NCBI RefSeq assembly: GCF_041435215.1 | Contig: NZ_CP108394.1 | Coordinates: 3,162,001 to 3,226,000 of the forward strand | Direction of reading: 5' to 3' | Length of the DNA: 64,000 nt | DNA from: Streptomyces sp. NBC_01314 | Lineage (GTDB): Bacteria; Actinomycetota; Actinomycetes; Streptomycetales; Streptomycetaceae | In this document: positions 62,137-64,000 of the stretch, piece after piece | How positions within the stretch are numbered: position 1 is the stretch's first letter | Layout: every line of letters starts with the position of its first letter | Notes under the pieces: model-generated | Told to the model about the DNA's origin: nothing | The model's database searches: none | Seen by the model: only the letters and a program-made list of their open reading frames with translations | Made by a program: the position numbers and the translations under genes

Positions 62137-62508
62137 GGGCGGTACGTCCCTTCGATCGCTGTGCTGTGTGCGCGGGATCCGTCGTGGAATCGTCGTGGAA
62201 ACCGCTGTTTTCCTGCCGGTCCTGCCACTGTATGCAAGCGCGCGGACCCCCGGAGAAGTTCCCGGGCGTCGTACGCCGAGAGCGAGATGGGGGTTGCCGC
62301 AGGCGGTCACTGGTTAAAGTCGGCGCACGCTGTTGACGCGACGGCTCGCGAGGCCGTGCCCGGCGGTCGGCGCCGGGTCGTGTCGGGGTTGTCAGTACGG
62401 CAGTCCACAATGGTGCGCGTCAGATCCCGTTCAGCTCTCGGTGAGAGTGAGCCGGAGACGTGAGCGCGCCCCGTAGGTGAGCGACCAGAGAAAGAGGAGC
62501 CGGCAGCG
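62137..62508. other. 372-base divergent promoter region
   Basis: It separates the M16 operon from the topoisomerase gene and should hold promoters for both. I see no convincing gene, hairpin or operator in it. Confidence 0.35.
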
Positions 62509-64000
62509 ATGGCCCGCCGCAGCACGAAGACCCCGCCGCCCGACGACGCGTTCGAGGAGCGGATCCTCGACATCGACGTCGTCGACGAGATGCAGGGCTC
62601 CTTCCTGGAGTACGCGTACTCGGTCATCTACTCCCGAGCCCTGCCGGACGCCCGTGACGGTCTGAAGCCGGTGCACCGCCGGATCGTCTACCAGATGAAC
62701 GAGATGGGCCTGCGCCCCGACCGCGGCTATGTGAAGTGCGCCCGTGTCGTCGGCGAGGTCATGGGTAAGTTGCACCCGCACGGCGACTCGTCGATCTACG
62801 ACGCCCTGGTGCGCCTCGCCCAGCCCTTCTCCATGCGGGTCCCCCTGATCGACGGACACGGCAACTTCGGCTCGCTGGGCAACGACGACCCGCCGGCCGC
62901 CATGCGGTACACCGAGTGCCGGATGGCCGACGCGACGAGCCTGATGACGGAGTCGATCGAGGAGAACACGGTCGACTTCTCCCCGAACTACGACGGCCAG
63001 GAGCAGGAGCCGGTGGCGCTGCCCGCCGCCTTCCCGAACCTGCTGGTCAACGGCGCGTCCGGCATCGCCGTCGGTATGGCCACCAACATGCCGCCGCACA
63101 ACCTGGGCGAGGTCATCGCGGCGGCCCGCCACCTCATCCGGTATCCGAACGCCGACCTGGACACGCTGATGAAGCACGTCCCGGGCCCCGACCTGCCCAC
63201 CGGCGGCCGGATCGTCGGCCTCTCCGGTATCAGGGACGCGTACGCGACGGGCCGCGGTACCTTCAAGATCCGCGCCACGGTGACGGTGGACAACGTGACG
63301 GCCCGCCGCAAGGGCCTGATCGTCACCGAACTGCCGTTCTCCGTCGGTCCGGAGAAGGTGATCGCCAAGATCAAGGACCTGGTCGGCTCCAAGAAGCTGC
63401 AGGGCATCGCCGACGTCAAGGACCTCACCGACCGCGCGCACGGCCTGCGCCTGGTCATCGAGATCAAGAACGGCTTCGTGCCGGAGGCGGTCCTGGAGCA
63501 GCTCTACAAACTGACGCCGATGGAGGAGTCCTTCGGCATCAACAACGTGGCCCTGGTCGACGGACAGCCCCTCACCCTGGGCCTCAAGGAGCTGCTGGAG
63601 GTCTACCTCGACCACCGCTTCGAGGTCGTGCGGCGCCGTTCGGAGTTCCGCCGCGGCAAGAAGCGCGACCGTCTTCACCTGGTCGAGGGTCTGCTCACCG
63701 CGCTGGTGGACATCGACGAGGTCATCCGGCTGATCCGCTCCAGCGACAACTCCGCGCAGGCCAAGGAACGCCTGATCGAGCGCTTCTCCCTGTCGGACAT
63801 CCAGACGCAGTACATCCTCGACACCCCGCTGCGCCGCCTCACCAGGTTCGACCGCATCGAGCTGGAGTCCGAGAAGGAACGGCTCAACGCCGAGATCGCC
63901 GAGCTGACCCGCATCCTGGAGTCGGACGCGGAGCTGCGCAAGATGGTCTCCGGCGAACTGGCCGCGGTGTCCAAGAAGTTCGGCACCGAGCGCCGTACGG
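62509..64000 (+). CDS. Type II DNA topoisomerase subunit A (ParC/GyrA family), 5' part
   Basis: The frame runs off the right edge after 497 codons, with no stop, so only the breakage-reunion domain is present. The protein starts with a short basic lead, then LEYAYSVIYSRALPDARDGLKPVHRR; the quinolone-determining region is GKLHPHGDSSIYDAL, and the catalytic Tyr lies in AAMRYTECRM, followed by GIAVGMATNMPPHNLGE. It breaks and rejoins DNA together with a ParE/GyrB-type partner. In streptomycetes a ParC homologue (distinct from gyrA near oriC) lies next to the M16 genes, so topoisomerase IV subunit A is the better guess. A GAGGAG ribosome-binding site precedes the ATG. Confidence 0.9.
   Translation, partial: MARRSTKTPPPDDAFEERILDIDVVDEMQGSFLEYAYSVIYSRALPDARDGLKPVHRRIVYQMNEMGLRPDRGYVKCARVVGEVMGKLHPHGDSSIYDALVRLAQPFSMRVPLIDGHGNFGSLGNDDPPAAMRYTECRMADATSLMTESIEENTVDFSPNYDGQEQEPVALPAAFPNLLVNGASGIAVGMATNMPPHNLGEVIAAARHLIRYPNADLDTLMKHVPGPDLPTGGRIVGLSGIRDAYATGRGTFKIRATVTVDNVTARRKGLIVTELPFSVGPEKVIAKIKDLVGSKKLQGIADVKDLTDRAHGLRLVIEIKNGFVPEAVLEQLYKLTPMEESFGINNVALVDGQPLTLGLKELLEVYLDHRFEVVRRRSEFRRGKKRDRLHLVEGLLTALVDIDEVIRLIRSSDNSAQAKERLIERFSLSDIQTQYILDTPLRRLTRFDRIELESEKERLNAEIAELTRILESDAELRKMVSGELAAVSKKFGTERRT

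Overview
The window is high-GC chromosomal DNA with Streptomyces hallmarks: GTG starts, ATGA/GTGA gene overlaps, a sepH gene, CutRS, an HPr gene with DasR-type operators, a ydaO-type riboswitch in front of an M23 peptidase, and an actinobacterial core gene order (RNA methyltransferase - APC permease - TrkA pair - DUF3159 - KdpDE - DUF3710 - dut - thioesterase - DUF3093 - DUF4193 - CutRS - inositol phosphatase - ferrochelatase - sepH - thymidine kinase - HPr - M16 peptidases - topoisomerase A subunit). That order matches what I remember of the Streptomyces coelicolor SCO58xx-SCO59xx region; species-level assignment is not possible by eye.

Two accessory regions interrupt this core. (1) About 538-10395: a compact integrative element inserted in the 3' end of a TrmA/RlmD-type RNA methyltransferase gene. 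The complete gene lies at 10333-11661; its displaced original 3' end survives as a fragment at 505-575, and a 29-bp near-identical direct repeat (538-566 / 10367-10395) marks the ends. It carries an AbiEii-type nucleotidyltransferase toxin pair, an unknown 482-aa winged-helix/coiled-coil protein, integrase and excisionase, a tyrosine-recombinase-like protein lacking the usual histidines, a small PD-(D/E)XK nuclease, and a 949-aa protein with an Mrr-like nuclease domain joined to a P-loop (STAND-like) NTPase. No replication or transfer genes are seen, so it looks like a small defence-type island. The Mrr-NTPase and its co-oriented neighbours are the best candidate here for an undescribed system.

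(2) About 36.4-51.0 kb: a catabolic island for aromatic acids, bracketed by two thymidine kinase copies. The left copy (36012-36435) is a broken gene with typical Streptomyces codon use; the right copy (50996-51646) is intact with less typical codon use. Between them lie an AraC regulator, a GMC oxidoreductase and a benzaldehyde-type dehydrogenase (alcohol to aldehyde to acid), then boxC, boxB, benzoate-CoA ligase, a separate ferredoxin reductase and ferredoxin (replacing the fused BoxA of proteobacteria), an amidohydrolase, a PaaX repressor, a PaaY-like hexapeptide protein, and a wrecked BoxD/PaaZ-type aldehyde dehydrogenase. The pathway therefore appears present down to benzoyl-CoA epoxidation and ring cleavage, but its local semialdehyde dehydrogenase is broken.

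The remaining core blocks are: potassium/amino-acid transport and sensing (11.8-20.5 kb), nucleotide hygiene and small conserved actinobacterial proteins (20.7-24.7 kb), envelope stress sensing (25.1-27.0 kb), heme and small-molecule metabolism (27.7-32.4 kb), cell division (sepH), protein acetylation and PTS (53.7-57.1 kb), cell-wall hydrolysis under a predicted c-di-AMP riboswitch (58.2-59.2 kb), a paired M16 peptidase operon (59.4-62.1 kb) and the start of a type II topoisomerase A subunit running off the right edge.
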